Shown: positions 16,554 through 27,788, numbered from the stretch's first letter. The stretch: DNA of 64,000 bases from Halopseudomonas litoralis (GCF_900105005.1 NZ_LT629748.1:682001-746000); one strand, 5' to 3'. The notes: generated from the letters alone by a model not told the origin. Translations and numbers: made by a program.

Positions 16554-17015
16554 ATGGCGTCTGCCGCCGCATTATATGCTTTGACCAACGCGATACAGCC
16601 AGTGCTCCGGGCATGGGGGCAAGCGGCTAATATCGCTCTGGCCGACTCGGGATTGGCTCCGCCGCTGGCCAAGGCACTGCTGCTGGCCTGTCGCCTCGGG
16701 GATGGCATACAACAGAGCGTGCTTGCCGAGGAAATAGGCGTTAACCCTGGTGCGCTGGTACGTACTCTGGATCAAGCTGAAGCGGCCGGTCTGCTGCAGC
16801 GCCGAGAGGTTCCACACAACCGCCGAGCCCGAGCAATTTATGTTCTTGCAGAGGGCCGCCGCATTGCCTTGCACATGGAGGCGGCGCTGGAAGCCCTGCG
16901 TGCCGAGCTGTTCGAAGGATTGTCCGAGTCGGAAGTCGTCAGCGCTACTCGGGTGCTGCGGCTGCTTGAACAGGGTTCCATCGACTATCATCAGCACGCC
17001 CGCAGCCGCAAATGA
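16554..17015 (+). CDS. MarR-family transcriptional regulator
   Basis: A 153-aa winged-helix regulator. The HTH (about 48-70) contains VLAEEIGVNPGALVRTLDQ. The wing has the family pattern LQRREVPHNRRARAIYVLAEGR. MarR proteins bind palindromes as dimers and release DNA on binding phenolic or other ligands. It leads a plus-strand operon, with its stop overlapping the next start (ATGA). ATG 16554 is chosen because GGAG sits 7 nt upstream; the ATG at 16533 has no such site. Confidence 0.9.
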   Translation: MASAAALYALTNAIQPVLRAWGQAANIALADSGLAPPLAKALLLACRLGDGIQQSVLAEEIGVNPGALVRTLDQAEAAGLLQRREVPHNRRARAIYVLAEGRRIALHMEAALEALRAELFEGLSESEVVSATRVLRLLEQGSIDYHQHARSRK

Positions 17016-18988
17016 TCCCTATCGGCCGCCCACAGATACTCTTTTCCATAAAGCTGTTTGTGGCGGGGATGATCGCATTCGCGATAGCAGTGAAAATCGG
17101 CTTGCCCCAACCCTACTGGGCACTGGTTACCTGCTGTGTGGTGATGAACCCGCTCACTGGCGCTATCCGCTCCAAATCCACCTATCGCTTCGCTGGGACG
17201 CTGGGAGCGGGAGTGGTAACGCTCTTCATGGTCGGCTTGTTGGCCAATACCCCGCTATTGTTGATCATTATGTCGGGGTTGATTGCCACTGCTGCCTTTA
17301 GCCTGGCCATTCTCGATCGCAGCCCCCGCGGGTACGGGTTTCAGTTATTCGGTATCACCCTGATGCTGGTGGCTGTCGCTTGGGTGGATAAGCCCGACCT
17401 GATGTTCGATATGGTTGCGGCTCGGGTGACGGAGATCTGCATTGGTATCTTTGTCTGCGGGATTGTGGACAGCGTAATCGCGCCTCGCTCATTGGACGCG
17501 GTGTTGCGGGGCTCGCTGCGCCGCTGGCTGCCCGATATGCAGAGCTGGATCGAAGATACCTTGCAGGCGCCTGCCGACAGTAGCAAAACCCAGCATGACC
17601 GAATGAAGACCCTCAGCGACATCAGCGATTTGTCGCAGCTGGCCTCCCAGCTGCGTTACGACCCGACAGTGGCACGCAGCGACCTGCGTCATGCGCTGGC
17701 CATTCAGCAGCGCCTGCTGCGCATCATTCCATTGCTGTCCGAGTTGCAACTGCGGCTGGATGCGATCGACGCGTATCAGCGCTCGCGTTTGAACCCCGCG
17801 ATGGATATGGCTCGGGCAGCGATCACCAGCGGTTCGGCTGCGTCGCCCAGGCTGGCGCAGGTCATTCGTGCATTGCCCGGTACGGCGGAAGATGGCGCCA
17901 AAGACAGCTGGCAGGTCCTGGTTCATGACAATGTGGCGGATATCATCGAGCGGCTCGTCAACCTCTGGCACGAGGTGCTATTGATTGATCAGGCCCTGGC
18001 GGGTGCGGTGAGCCTGACGCCGGCGCTGGCGCAGGATGTCAACGAGACCCCGGTCTTCGCCTTGCCGCCGGACACTGATCTGGCGTTACGCGTCGGGGCC
18101 AGTATTCTCACTGCCTATGCCCTGTTGTGTGGCATGTGGTGGGCCACCGGGTGGGAGCAGGGCGCCAATGCCACCTTGCTTGGTACTGTCGCGCTGGGGT
18201 TTTTTGGCAGCGGGGACGAGGCGGGGCGGGCAATTGCCATGTTCGGGCGTTTCGCCCTGCTGGCCCTGGTGCTGGTTGGAGGGCTTTGCTACGGGCTATT
18301 GCCGCTGGCCAGCGACTTCCCGACCTTTGTTCTGGCAATGGGAATATTCATGCTGCCGTTGGGTGTCTGGGCCGCGACCAATCCGATGGCGGTACTGGTG
18401 CTGGCCTTTGGGCTTAGCTCGATCAACCTGCAGGGGCATTACATTCCCTACGACTTCGAGTTTTTCCTGGAATACGGTCTCGGCAGCCTAACCGGCATCT
18501 TTGTCGCGATGATCTGCGCGGGCCTGTTCCGTACCTTGGGTGCCGAGCATGCCTTGCTGCGCTTTATGCGAATGGAAACCCGGGAAACCATCCGGCTCAG
18601 CCACAGCGCCAGCGCGGAAACCCAGCAGGTGCACATCACTCGCACCTTGGATCGGCTGGCCTCCATGACCACGCGCTTGGTGGCATCAGGCAAAACCGAG
18701 CTCAGTACCAATCTGCTGAAGCGCGTGAGCATCGGTAGCAACGTGGCCGACTTGCGTATCTGGGCCAATGCACAGAGTGCCGGCCAGCGGGAAAAGGCTG
18801 ACCGTCTGCTAGGGCATCTGCGTGACGACATTGATCGTGAAACGCCATCTGTGGCCTTGCTTGTCATGATCGATGGCGCGCTCAACACGCTGTGGCATCA
18901 AGCTAACAACGCGGTACCTATCCGTGCTCTGGTTGGCCTGCGCATGGTGCTCTTTGGGCAAGCCCCGGCCTGGGAGCTCTCAGCATGA
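17012..18988 (+). CDS. FUSC-family aromatic acid exporter inner-membrane subunit (AaeB-like)
   Basis: A 658-aa membrane protein with two blocks of about five helices (about 10-155 and 350-500) separated by a soluble domain, the standard FUSC layout. The segment PYWALVTCCVVMNP (about 29-42) is a family hallmark. With the following DUF1656 and HlyD genes it forms an AaeB-AaeX-AaeA-like efflux unit, which in E. coli exports hydroxylated aromatic acids. It overlaps the regulator by 4 nt and the DUF1656 gene by 4 nt. Confidence 0.88.
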   Translation: MIPIGRPQILFSIKLFVAGMIAFAIAVKIGLPQPYWALVTCCVVMNPLTGAIRSKSTYRFAGTLGAGVVTLFMVGLLANTPLLLIIMSGLIATAAFSLAILDRSPRGYGFQLFGITLMLVAVAWVDKPDLMFDMVAARVTEICIGIFVCGIVDSVIAPRSLDAVLRGSLRRWLPDMQSWIEDTLQAPADSSKTQHDRMKTLSDISDLSQLASQLRYDPTVARSDLRHALAIQQRLLRIIPLLSELQLRLDAIDAYQRSRLNPAMDMARAAITSGSAASPRLAQVIRALPGTAEDGAKDSWQVLVHDNVADIIERLVNLWHEVLLIDQALAGAVSLTPALAQDVNETPVFALPPDTDLALRVGASILTAYALLCGMWWATGWEQGANATLLGTVALGFFGSGDEAGRAIAMFGRFALLALVLVGGLCYGLLPLASDFPTFVLAMGIFMLPLGVWAATNPMAVLVLAFGLSSINLQGHYIPYDFEFFLEYGLGSLTGIFVAMICAGLFRTLGAEHALLRFMRMETRETIRLSHSASAETQQVHITRTLDRLASMTTRLVASGKTELSTNLLKRVSIGSNVADLRIWANAQSAGQREKADRLLGHLRDDIDRETPSVALLVMIDGALNTLWHQANNAVPIRALVGLRMVLFGQAPAWELSA

Positions 18989-19194
18989 TTGGCGAGATCA
19001 ACGTGGCAGGCGTATTCATATCACCTTTGCTGCTGTGTATCGTACTGGCTTTCTTCAGCCGCCAGTTATTGTCCAGGCTGTTGGAATCCGTTGGGTTCTA
19101 CCGCACTGTCTGGCAGCGTCCCCTGTTCGATGCTGCTTTGTTTCTACTGCTGACCGGCATCGCTATGTTGGTATTGCGCAGTCTGACCATCTGA
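18985..19194 (+). CDS. DUF1656 small membrane protein (AaeX-like)
   Basis: A 69-aa protein with two membrane helices (about 8-28 and 45-65), the size and place of AaeX/DUF1656. It has a 4-nt overlap with the FUSC gene. It is probably an accessory part of the exporter; its exact role is not known. Confidence 0.85.
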   Translation: MIGEINVAGVFISPLLLCIVLAFFSRQLLSRLLESVGFYRTVWQRPLFDAALFLLLTGIAMLVLRSLTI

Positions 19195-19213
19195 CAAGGA
19201 TACTTTACCCCCA

Positions 19214-20146
19214 ATGTCTCGGATTACCCTGGCTCGCTTATCCAAGAAAGTGGTGACTGCTGTGGCAGCCATCGCTGCAGTGTTTGTCCTCTGGCAGCTC
19301 TATTCCTATTACACCTATGCCCCGCAGACCCGGGACGGCAAGATCCGTGCGGATGTGGTGGCCCTTGCGGCGGATGTATCGGGGCGGATCGAAACTGTTC
19401 AGGTGCGCGACAACCAAATCGTGCAACGCGGCGATGTGCTATTCACCCTGGACCAGGTCCGGCTGCAGAACGCGCTCGACCGCGCCACCGCTGCGGTAGC
19501 CTCGGCAAAAGCCCGGCAGGACTCGGCGGTGCGGGAATGGAATCGCTATTCAACCTTGCGTGATGCTGTTTCTCAACAGGAACGAGATAACCGTCAATCT
19601 GCTATGGAAGAAACCCAGGCGCAATACCAGGAAGCGGTGGCCAATCTCGAACTGGCCGATATCAATCTGGAGCGGGCCGACGTGCGAGCGCCGGTCAACG
19701 GTATCGTTACCAACCTGTCGCTGCGCCCAGGTGCCTATGCCGTTGCGGGCGAACCGGTAATGGCGCTGGTGGATAGCGATAGCTTTCATGTCGCGGGATA
19801 TTTTGAAGAGACCAAATTGAAGCACATTCATGTGGGCGACCAGGCGACCATACATATAGTCGGGGAAGATCAGCCTCTTACCGGCCATGTGGAGGGGTTG
19901 TCAGCCGGTATCGACGACCGGGAGCGCACCACCGCCTCGGGAACCTTGCTGGCCAACGTCAATCCCACTTTCAGCTGGATTCGTCTGGCCCAGCGGATTC
20001 CGGTGCGCATCAGTATAGACACGGTACCTGAGGGGATCGAGTTGATTGCCGGCCGCACCGTGACTGTCACGCTAGAGGGAGCCGATGACATGTTATTGAC
20101 CGGCGACTCGCCCTGGGAACACCGGGAACACCACACCCGCCCCTAA
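19214..20146 (+). CDS. HlyD-family periplasmic adaptor (AaeA-like)
   Basis: A 310-aa adaptor with one N-terminal membrane helix (about 12-32), a lipoyl half-motif near 45-80, a short coiled coil (about 90-150), the second lipoyl half (ADVRAPVNGIV, about 155-165) and beta-barrel domains. It links the FUSC pump to an outer-membrane channel not encoded nearby. AAGGA lies about 13 nt before the start, rather far, so translation may rely on coupling. Confidence 0.88.
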   Translation: MSRITLARLSKKVVTAVAAIAAVFVLWQLYSYYTYAPQTRDGKIRADVVALAADVSGRIETVQVRDNQIVQRGDVLFTLDQVRLQNALDRATAAVASAKARQDSAVREWNRYSTLRDAVSQQERDNRQSAMEETQAQYQEAVANLELADINLERADVRAPVNGIVTNLSLRPGAYAVAGEPVMALVDSDSFHVAGYFEETKLKHIHVGDQATIHIVGEDQPLTGHVEGLSAGIDDRERTTASGTLLANVNPTFSWIRLAQRIPVRISIDTVPEGIELIAGRTVTVTLEGADDMLLTGDSPWEHREHHTRP

Positions 20147-20169
20147 CAGCACATTTAAGGACGATATCA

Positions 20170-21744
20170 GTGAACAGGTTTATTTCTGACTTTCCCCATT
20201 CGATGACAATAGGCAAATGGCTGCCCGTTATTCTTTTCTCTGCTGCATTGCTAGGAGGTTGCACTTTGCCGATATCCAATAAGACGGCATCTACGGCCCT
20301 GAGTGCCGAGCAAGGTCAGGCAACTCGGCTTGGTCAGGCGCTGGCACCGAGGGTCGTAGCGCACCCAGGCAAAAGCGGCATACATGCCTTGGCGGATCCC
20401 CATGACGCCTTTGCAGCACGGGTGCTACTGGCCCGGACTGCGGAGCGGACACTGGATGTGCAGTATTACATCTGGCATGGCGATATTACCGGCACGTTAT
20501 TGCTTGAGGAGCTCCACGAAGCGGCGGACCGCGGCGTGCGCGTCAGGCTGCTGCTGGACGACAACGGCACCGCGGGATTGGATACCGAACTGGCTGCATT
20601 GGCGTTGCATCCACAGATCGAAGTGCGCCTGTTCAATCCCTTCAAGGTACGCAACCCCAAGTGGCTGGGCTATATCACGGATTTCTCCCGGGCCAATCGG
20701 CGTATGCATAACAAGTCCTTCACGGCGGACAGCCAGGCCTCCATTGTCGGCGGTCGGAATGTCGGGGATGAGTATTTCGGTGCGACCGAGGGCATTCTGT
20801 TTGCCGACCTGGATGTCTTGTCGGTCGGTCCGATTGTCGAACATGTTTCGACCGATTTTGACCGTTACTGGGCCAGCGGGTCCTCGTATCCTGTTGAACA
20901 GATCGTACCTGCGGTTTCTGATGAAAGCCTCGCGCAGTTGAGCCAAACCGCGGCGGTCCTGGAAAGAGACGACGCTGCTAAGGATTATGTTGAAGCGGTT
21001 TCCCAGTCAGACTTTATTCGTTTGCTGCTGGCCGGAGAGTTGCATTTGGAATGGGCCGAGACCCGCATGGTCAGCGATGATCCGGCTAAGGGCTTGGGTG
21101 AGACGCCGCGCGAAGGCAAGCTGACCTATCAGCTTGGACAAATTCTCGGTGAGCCGAAGGACAAGGTAGCGCTGGTCTCGCCTTACTTCGTACCAACAGC
21201 CGCCGGCGTCGAAGCCTTCACTGCCTTGGCCAATCGGGGCATTAACGTCCGCATTCTGACCAATTCGCTCGATGCCACCGACGTGGCTGCAGTACATGCC
21301 GGTTATGCCAAGCGGCGCAAGGATCTGCTCAGGGCGGGCATTCAATTGTTTGAAATGCGCCAGCTGTCGCCGCATATTGAACGCAATGAAAGCGCTGGGC
21401 CGTTTGGCAGTTCCGGCTCCAGTCTGCATGCAAAAACCTTTGCCGTGGACGGCGAGCGGATGTTTGTCGGTTCGTTCAATTTCGATCCGCGTTCGGCCAA
21501 CCTGAATACTGAACTAGGCTTTGTCATCGACAGCCCGCCATTGTCTCAGACGGTGCATCACGCTTTTGAAAGCGCCATTCCATCCAACGCCTATGAGGTT
21601 CGCTTGGATGATAATGATCGGCTTTACTGGGTTGAGCGCGTGGGTGACAGGGAGATCCGCTATGATCAGGAGCCGAATACGGGCTTCCTCAAGCGCTGCG
21701 GCGTGTTTCTACTCTCGATATTGCCGATTGAATGGCTACTTTGA
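20170..21744 (+). CDS. Phospholipase D-superfamily lipoprotein (cardiolipin synthase ClsC/YmdC-like)
   Basis: A 524-aa protein with lipobox L-G-G-C (C31) and two HKD motifs: H180-x-K182-x4-D187 and H420-x-K422-x4-D427. Both are intact, so it should be active as a phosphatidyltransferase or phospholipase. The family includes ClsC, which makes cardiolipin from phosphatidylethanolamine and phosphatidylglycerol. It starts at GTG 20170, with AAGGA 9 nt upstream. It lies between two exporters in the same orientation and near pqi lipid-transport genes, which suggests a shared envelope role (inference). Confidence 0.85.
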   Translation: MNRFISDFPHSMTIGKWLPVILFSAALLGGCTLPISNKTASTALSAEQGQATRLGQALAPRVVAHPGKSGIHALADPHDAFAARVLLARTAERTLDVQYYIWHGDITGTLLLEELHEAADRGVRVRLLLDDNGTAGLDTELAALALHPQIEVRLFNPFKVRNPKWLGYITDFSRANRRMHNKSFTADSQASIVGGRNVGDEYFGATEGILFADLDVLSVGPIVEHVSTDFDRYWASGSSYPVEQIVPAVSDESLAQLSQTAAVLERDDAAKDYVEAVSQSDFIRLLLAGELHLEWAETRMVSDDPAKGLGETPREGKLTYQLGQILGEPKDKVALVSPYFVPTAAGVEAFTALANRGINVRILTNSLDATDVAAVHAGYAKRRKDLLRAGIQLFEMRQLSPHIERNESAGPFGSSGSSLHAKTFAVDGERMFVGSFNFDPRSANLNTELGFVIDSPPLSQTVHHAFESAIPSNAYEVRLDDNDRLYWVERVGDREIRYDQEPNTGFLKRCGVFLLSILPIEWLL

Positions 21745-21751
21745 TTGTCCT

Positions 21752-21759
21752 GCCTAGGC
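21752..21759. promoter_or_regulatory. GCCTAGGC palindrome upstream of the second exporter
   Basis: The 8-bp core of the palindrome at 16443-16454 recurs here, 78 bp before the EmrA-like start. A partial repeat CTAGGCAC follows at 21784-21791. It may be a second site for the MarR regulator. One 8-bp match alone is weak. Confidence 0.3.
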
Positions 21760-21836
21760 GGTGAATTGGCTGATAGGCACCCGCTAGGCACTCATTATTC
21801 ACAATAGAGCATCCCCCTTTACCGACAGGAAACGAA

Positions 21837-22985
21837 ATGGCTCGACAGCATGACGCGCAACCGCTGGAAGCGGAACAGACCATAGCTACCCCGGAACAGG
21901 AAGAACCAGCCCCGGCCAAAGCCGGACCGGCAAAAAAACTCGCCGGCATTTTGCTGGGAATCCTGGTTCTCTTGATGATCTGGTATGTGGTCACTGATCG
22001 CATGGCACCCTATACCCCACGCGGGGCCGTGGCTGGATATGTTGCCCAGCTGACGCCTCGGGTAGCTGGCCAGGTAACCCAGGTGTATGTGCAAGATGGT
22101 GACATCGTCGAAGCTGGCACGCCGCTTTTTCAGTTGGATGCCAGGCCCTTTGAGCTGGCGGTGAGACAGGCCGAGGCCAGTCTTGCCCAGACGATTCAGG
22201 CCACCGACGCCTCAGCTGCCGGGATTGTTGCGTCCCAGGCAGCGGTCACCCAGGCCCGCGCCGGCCTGGAGAATGCCCGGTCCTCCTCCAGTCGCACCCT
22301 GGAGCTGGTACGACGGGGTGTAATGTCGGAAATGCAGGGTGACGATGCGCGGGCCGAACTCAGAACGGCCCAGGCCGAGCTTAAGCGGGCCCAGGCGGAT
22401 CTGGACAGTGCCATGCTGGCGCTGGGAGAGAGCGGCATGGAAAACCCCGATATCCGTGCAGCACAGGTCGGACTGGAGCAGGCCCAGCTGGATCTGGAAT
22501 TCACTACCGTCACCGCGCCAACCCGCGGGGTAATCACCAACATGCAACTGGCTATCGGTCAGTACGTTTCACCGGGTACACCGGCAATGACCTTCTTCGA
22601 TGCCAGAGGCGCCTGGATTACTGCTGATCTGCGTGAGAACCAGCTTGGTAATGTCGAGCCCGGCGATCAGGTCCAGATACTGTTCGATGCGGTGCCAGGC
22701 AAGCTTTTCAACGGCCGGGTTAAGAGCATTGCCTGGGGTATTGACCCGGGGCGTCCTTCAGCCGGAGGACTTATGCAGAATCAACCGGAGAGCGAGTGGT
22801 TTGAGCCGGCCCGGCGAATGCCTGTTCAGGTGGAACTGGAAAACGGGCTGAAGGACTGGCCGCGCAGCGTACGTGCCGGCGGGAAGGTCAGTGTAGTGGT
22901 GTATGCCAGCGGCACCAGCAATCCGGTAGCCTGGCTGTCCTCGCTGCTTTTGCATATACGTGCCTATCTGTCTTATCTGTACTGA
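21837..22985 (+). CDS. HlyD/EmrA-family periplasmic adaptor
   Basis: A 382-aa adaptor with a soluble N-terminus, one membrane helix (about 38-58), lipoyl half AQLTPRVAGQV (about 68-78), a long coiled coil (about 105-215, rich in Ala/Gln/Glu) and the second lipoyl half VTAPTRGVI (about 225-233). Its longer coiled coil distinguishes it from the AaeA-like adaptor upstream. AGGAAA lies before the ATG. It pairs with the next gene as a second exporter. Confidence 0.87.
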   Translation: MARQHDAQPLEAEQTIATPEQEEPAPAKAGPAKKLAGILLGILVLLMIWYVVTDRMAPYTPRGAVAGYVAQLTPRVAGQVTQVYVQDGDIVEAGTPLFQLDARPFELAVRQAEASLAQTIQATDASAAGIVASQAAVTQARAGLENARSSSSRTLELVRRGVMSEMQGDDARAELRTAQAELKRAQADLDSAMLALGESGMENPDIRAAQVGLEQAQLDLEFTTVTAPTRGVITNMQLAIGQYVSPGTPAMTFFDARGAWITADLRENQLGNVEPGDQVQILFDAVPGKLFNGRVKSIAWGIDPGRPSAGGLMQNQPESEWFEPARRMPVQVELENGLKDWPRSVRAGGKVSVVVYASGTSNPVAWLSSLLLHIRAYLSYLY

Positions 22986-22995
22986 GGTCATTAGC

Positions 22996-24027
22996 ATGTA
23001 TGTAGCACCACGCCCGCGTCGGGAAGATGACCCACTGTTTGCCATTCGTCTGGCCAGTGGAGCCGTACTCGGGCTGCTGATTGCACTGCTGGTGCAGTCG
23101 CCAATGCCCATGATCATGCCCGCCTTGACCATTGGCCTGATGGCTGGCATGCGCAAGGCCTTTGATATCAAGAAAGCCATTGGCGGACCGGTGGCAATGA
23201 TGGTGGTGATTACTCTATTTTCAACGATCGTCTCGTTGACCAGGCCGATGCCCGGTGTCTTACTCGTCATCATGGCGCTGTGCTGCATATTTCCGTACTA
23301 CCTGATCCTAAGAACCGGGAGCCCCATTGGCATGCTTATCCTGATCGGCACTGTCCTGATGTCGGTGATGGGAATGCACTCGATCATGGTCATGGAACTG
23401 ATGCGTGATGCCTTTATTGAAGCCAGCATTGCTGCTCTGGCGATTATCCCCGTGCTCTATTGTCTGCTGCCGGCGGCAGCAAAGGACAATCTGATCGAGG
23501 TCTATCAGCCCGATGAGCAGGGACAACATCTACTCAGAGCCGTGATCCGCGGTGCAGTCCTGTTCGGACTTATATTTTGGCTATATACCGTGGTGGATGA
23601 ATCGAGCCTGATGCTCGCGGTTGCTGCAGTGTTCGTGCTGGTATTTCCAACCCGCGAGAAACTCTGGGCCGAAGCGCTGGAACGCACCTTTGCCACGGTC
23701 CTTGGTGGCGGCTTGGCGCTGCTGATCCTGGGGCTGTTCACTCTAGTGGCGCATCTGAGCGTGTTGGTGATCCTGATATTTCTTGGCGGGCTTTTTCTGG
23801 CGAGCCGGATGATCAGCGGCCGGGCTCCGCACATGGTTTACCAGTTTGCCTTTTCGGTGATGATTGCGCTGATCGTTGGCGCGCTGGCGACCAATGCGCC
23901 GCTTGATTCAACCGTATCGCGGGTCATTCTCACATTGGTCGGGGCCGTCGGCGCTGCGTTTCTAACCAGCTTGTTAGAAGCGTTATTAATTGGTCCTCAA
24001 AAGCGGACGTCCAACACGGTGATTTAA
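22996..24027 (+). CDS. DUF2955 / FUSC-like membrane protein
   Basis: A 343-aa membrane protein with about ten helices in two blocks (about 15-150 and 195-330), a compact FUSC-like exporter subunit. It follows its adaptor by 10 nt; GAGG 7-8 nt before ATG 22996 fixes the start. It probably exports an unknown small molecule, possibly aromatic as in related systems. It is the last gene of the cluster and is followed by a terminator. Confidence 0.85.
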   Translation: MYVAPRPRREDDPLFAIRLASGAVLGLLIALLVQSPMPMIMPALTIGLMAGMRKAFDIKKAIGGPVAMMVVITLFSTIVSLTRPMPGVLLVIMALCCIFPYYLILRTGSPIGMLILIGTVLMSVMGMHSIMVMELMRDAFIEASIAALAIIPVLYCLLPAAAKDNLIEVYQPDEQGQHLLRAVIRGAVLFGLIFWLYTVVDESSLMLAVAAVFVLVFPTREKLWAEALERTFATVLGGGLALLILGLFTLVAHLSVLVILIFLGGLFLASRMISGRAPHMVYQFAFSVMIALIVGALATNAPLDSTVSRVILTLVGAVGAAFLTSLLEALLIGPQKRTSNTVI

Positions 24028-24087
24028 TCGAGTACATGGCACTAATACGGCAGAATTCTATACCCATGATGGCCAAAGGAAGAGTGG

Positions 24088-24134
24088 CTAGCCAAAAACA
24101 TCAGATTTCGATCTATATTGGCTAGGCTTTTTTT
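24088..24134 (+). terminator. Terminator of the exporter cluster
   Basis: CTAGCCAA (24088-24095) pairs with TTGGCTAG (24118-24125), an inner AGAT-TTCG-ATCT hairpin sits inside, and GC plus seven T follow. Confidence 0.7.
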
Positions 24135-24240
24135 GACCATCTATTTGAGCTAACCCGATACGTATTCTTCAACATTATTTCAAGGTCGCACAAGTTGCGT
24201 CCACGCAGAGTTCGCCCTCGGTGGCACGCCTTGGCATTAG

Positions 24241-25430
24241 GGAAGGTCTGAAATACCGGCCATATGGGCGGCGATTATGACCTCGGCTCACAAAAAAAAC
24301 ATTTCAGGAACGATTTCATCGCCCTCAGTCGCGTTTTCAGCGCGTTGCAGCCCCTTTTCGGCCATCCAGGCCGCTGTACCCAGTACTCCGGGCGGATTTA
24401 TCCTGCACTTAACAGCTGTTTTCGGGCCATCCATAGGTTGGCCAGGGCGAACAAGGTATGCAACTGGGCCGTGTTCTTCGCCAGGCCCTTGTAGCGCACC
24501 TTGGTGAATCCGAACTGGCATTTGATCACTCGAAACGGATGCTCGACCTTGGCTCGTGTACTGGCTTTGGCCCGCTCGATTCGGCGCAAGCCTTTCTCGA
24601 TCAGCTTGGTTTTGCTCAATGTCTTGAGCTTGCCTGGGCGCATCGCAATCGACCAGACCACCTCCTTGCGCCCTTTGTGTTCATCCCGTTTCTGAACGCC
24701 GGTATAGCCGGCGTCACCGCATACATGGGTTTCTTCGCCATGCAGAAGCTTGTCTACCTGAGTAACATCGCCCGCATTGGCCGCCGTCCCCACGAGACTG
24801 TGAACCAGCCCTGACTCAGCATCAACGCCAATGTGGGCCTTCATGCCAAAATAATACTGGTTACCCTTCTTGGTCTGATGCATCTCAGGATCGCGCTTAC
24901 CTTCTTTGTTCTTGGTCGAACTGGGTGCATGAATGATGGTTGCATCGACCACGGTGCCGTGGCGCAGCATTAGCCCGTGCTCACCCAGGTAACGATTGAC
25001 CACTTCGAACAACGCCGTGGACAGGCCGTAGCGTTCCAGCAGCCGACGGAAGTTGAGAATAGTGGTTTCATCCGGAATGCGATCAAGTTGAAGGCCCGCG
25101 AAGAGTCGCAAGATGGTGGTTTCATACAGCGCTTCTTCCATCGCTGGATCGCTGTACCCAAACCAGTTCTGCATCAGATGAACTCGCAGCATCGCGTCGA
25201 GCGGGTAAGCAGGTCGACCACCTTCGCCCTTGGGATAGTGCGGCTCGATCAGCGCCAGCAATGGCTTCCAGGGAACCACTTGATCCATTTCCAGCAGAAA
25301 GCGCTCACGGCGGGTCTGCTTACGTTTACCAGCGTATTCGGCGTCTGCAAAGCTCATCTGTTTCATGCGGTGGTCTCGAAAATGGCGCTGACGCATTTTA
25401 CCTTTTCAGGAAGTCTTTTTCAGACCTTCC
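24241..25430. mobile_element. IS5-family insertion sequence with TTAG target duplication
   Basis: About 1190 bp bounded by inverted repeats starting GGAAGGTCTGAAA at both ends. It is flanked on both sides by TTAG (24237-24240 and 25431-25434), the 4-bp target type used by IS5 elements. The ends and the transposase are intact, so insertion looks recent. Confidence 0.9.
24398..25396 (-). CDS. IS5-family transposase
   Basis: A 332-aa DDE transposase of full length. An N-terminal DUF772-type region includes LFAGLQLDRIPDETTILNF (about 98-116). The catalytic stretches are TVVDATII (first Asp), VCGDAGYTGV (second Asp) and the RAKVEHPFRVIK block with the final Glu. No frameshift. It mobilises its own element only. 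Confidence 0.92.
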   Translation of the reverse strand: MRQRHFRDHRMKQMSFADAEYAGKRKQTRRERFLLEMDQVVPWKPLLALIEPHYPKGEGGRPAYPLDAMLRVHLMQNWFGYSDPAMEEALYETTILRLFAGLQLDRIPDETTILNFRRLLERYGLSTALFEVVNRYLGEHGLMLRHGTVVDATIIHAPSSTKNKEGKRDPEMHQTKKGNQYYFGMKAHIGVDAESGLVHSLVGTAANAGDVTQVDKLLHGEETHVCGDAGYTGVQKRDEHKGRKEVVWSIAMRPGKLKTLSKTKLIEKGLRRIERAKASTRAKVEHPFRVIKCQFGFTKVRYKGLAKNTAQLHTLFALANLWMARKQLLSAG

Positions 25431-25691
25431 TTAGATGTACGGATGTGGGTAGACCGGTTCGTTCGCTGGTACAACACCGAGCATCGGCACAGCAAACTGC
25501 GCTTCGTGACACCGGAGCAACGCCATAGCGGCGACGATGCTGTGCTGCTGGAGCAGCGCAAGCGGGCACTGGAGCAGGCCAAACACAGTATGCCGTCACG
25601 CTGGGGTACCCGCCCCGTCAGAAAACGCGAGCCTGTTGGGTCGACGACGTTGAACTCGGAAAAGGAACGGCCTATGAAGCAAGCGGCTTAG
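25431..25691 (+). pseudogene. C-terminal remnant of an IS3-family transposase
   Basis: From 25443 the frame reads the end of an IS3-type integrase core: WVDRFVRWYNTEHRHS, then FVTPEQRHSGDD. The N-terminal three quarters are missing. The IS5 element sits immediately to the left, yet the matching N-terminal part is not found on its far side, so deletion has occurred. Confidence 0.8.
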
Positions 25692-26625
25692 CATGAAAAC
25701 AGTGACGGTGAGTTCAACCGGTGAATGCAACATACTTCATTTATCACAAAACTGGGCATTCACTCATGGCAACGATGAAGGCGCGCGGGTTCTCAGCTTC
25801 ACAAAAGCGAGAGCTCTGGCTTAGATGGCGAAAAGGACAGTCTCTGAGTGAAATAGGCCGAGCGCTGGGTAAACACGCAGGCTCCATCAGCGGCGTGTTA
25901 GCCATTCATGGTGGTATCTCGCCTCCAAATCGGACGCGGTCCGATCTCCTTCTTTCTCTGTCGGAGCGAGAAGAGATTTCGCGGGGATTGTCTGCCGGGC
26001 TTTCGCTGCGGCACATAGCCAAATTGATTGACCGATCCGTTTCGACAGTAAGCCGGGAGGTTGGTCGTAACGGTGGTCGCACAAAATATCGTGCAAACAC
26101 CGCTGATAAAAGAGCATGGGATCAAGCGAAGCGGCCCAAACAGTGTTTGCTGGCTGAAAACCAAGTGCTTCAGCAAGTTGTAGCGAAGAAGCTTCAGCTA
26201 GACTGGTCGCCTGAACAAATATCAGGTTGGCTTCAGCGCCAATTCCCGGACGATTCAGCGATGCAGATATCCCACGAAACCATTTACCGCAGCTTATTTG
26301 TCCAGGCCAGAGGTGTGCTGAAAAAAGAGCTGGTAAAGCACCTGCGTTCTCGACGAGGGATGCGAAGGTCAAAGCATTCGACCACAGAGGCGACGGAGCG
26401 AAAGACAAGTATCGTTGATGCCATCTCTATTCGGGAGCGTCCGCCTGAAGTAGAAGATCGTGCAGTACCCGGCCACTGGGAAGGTGACTTGATCTCGGGC
26501 TCTAAGAACTCGCATATTGCCACGCTGGTGGAGCGCCAGTCGCGATTCACAATGCTCGTACATGTAGTGGTCTAATGAAACCGGACACCAACTAGGCGAC
26601 AATACTCGCCATTGAGAGGTGTTCG

Positions 26626-27788
<1,163 letters not shown>

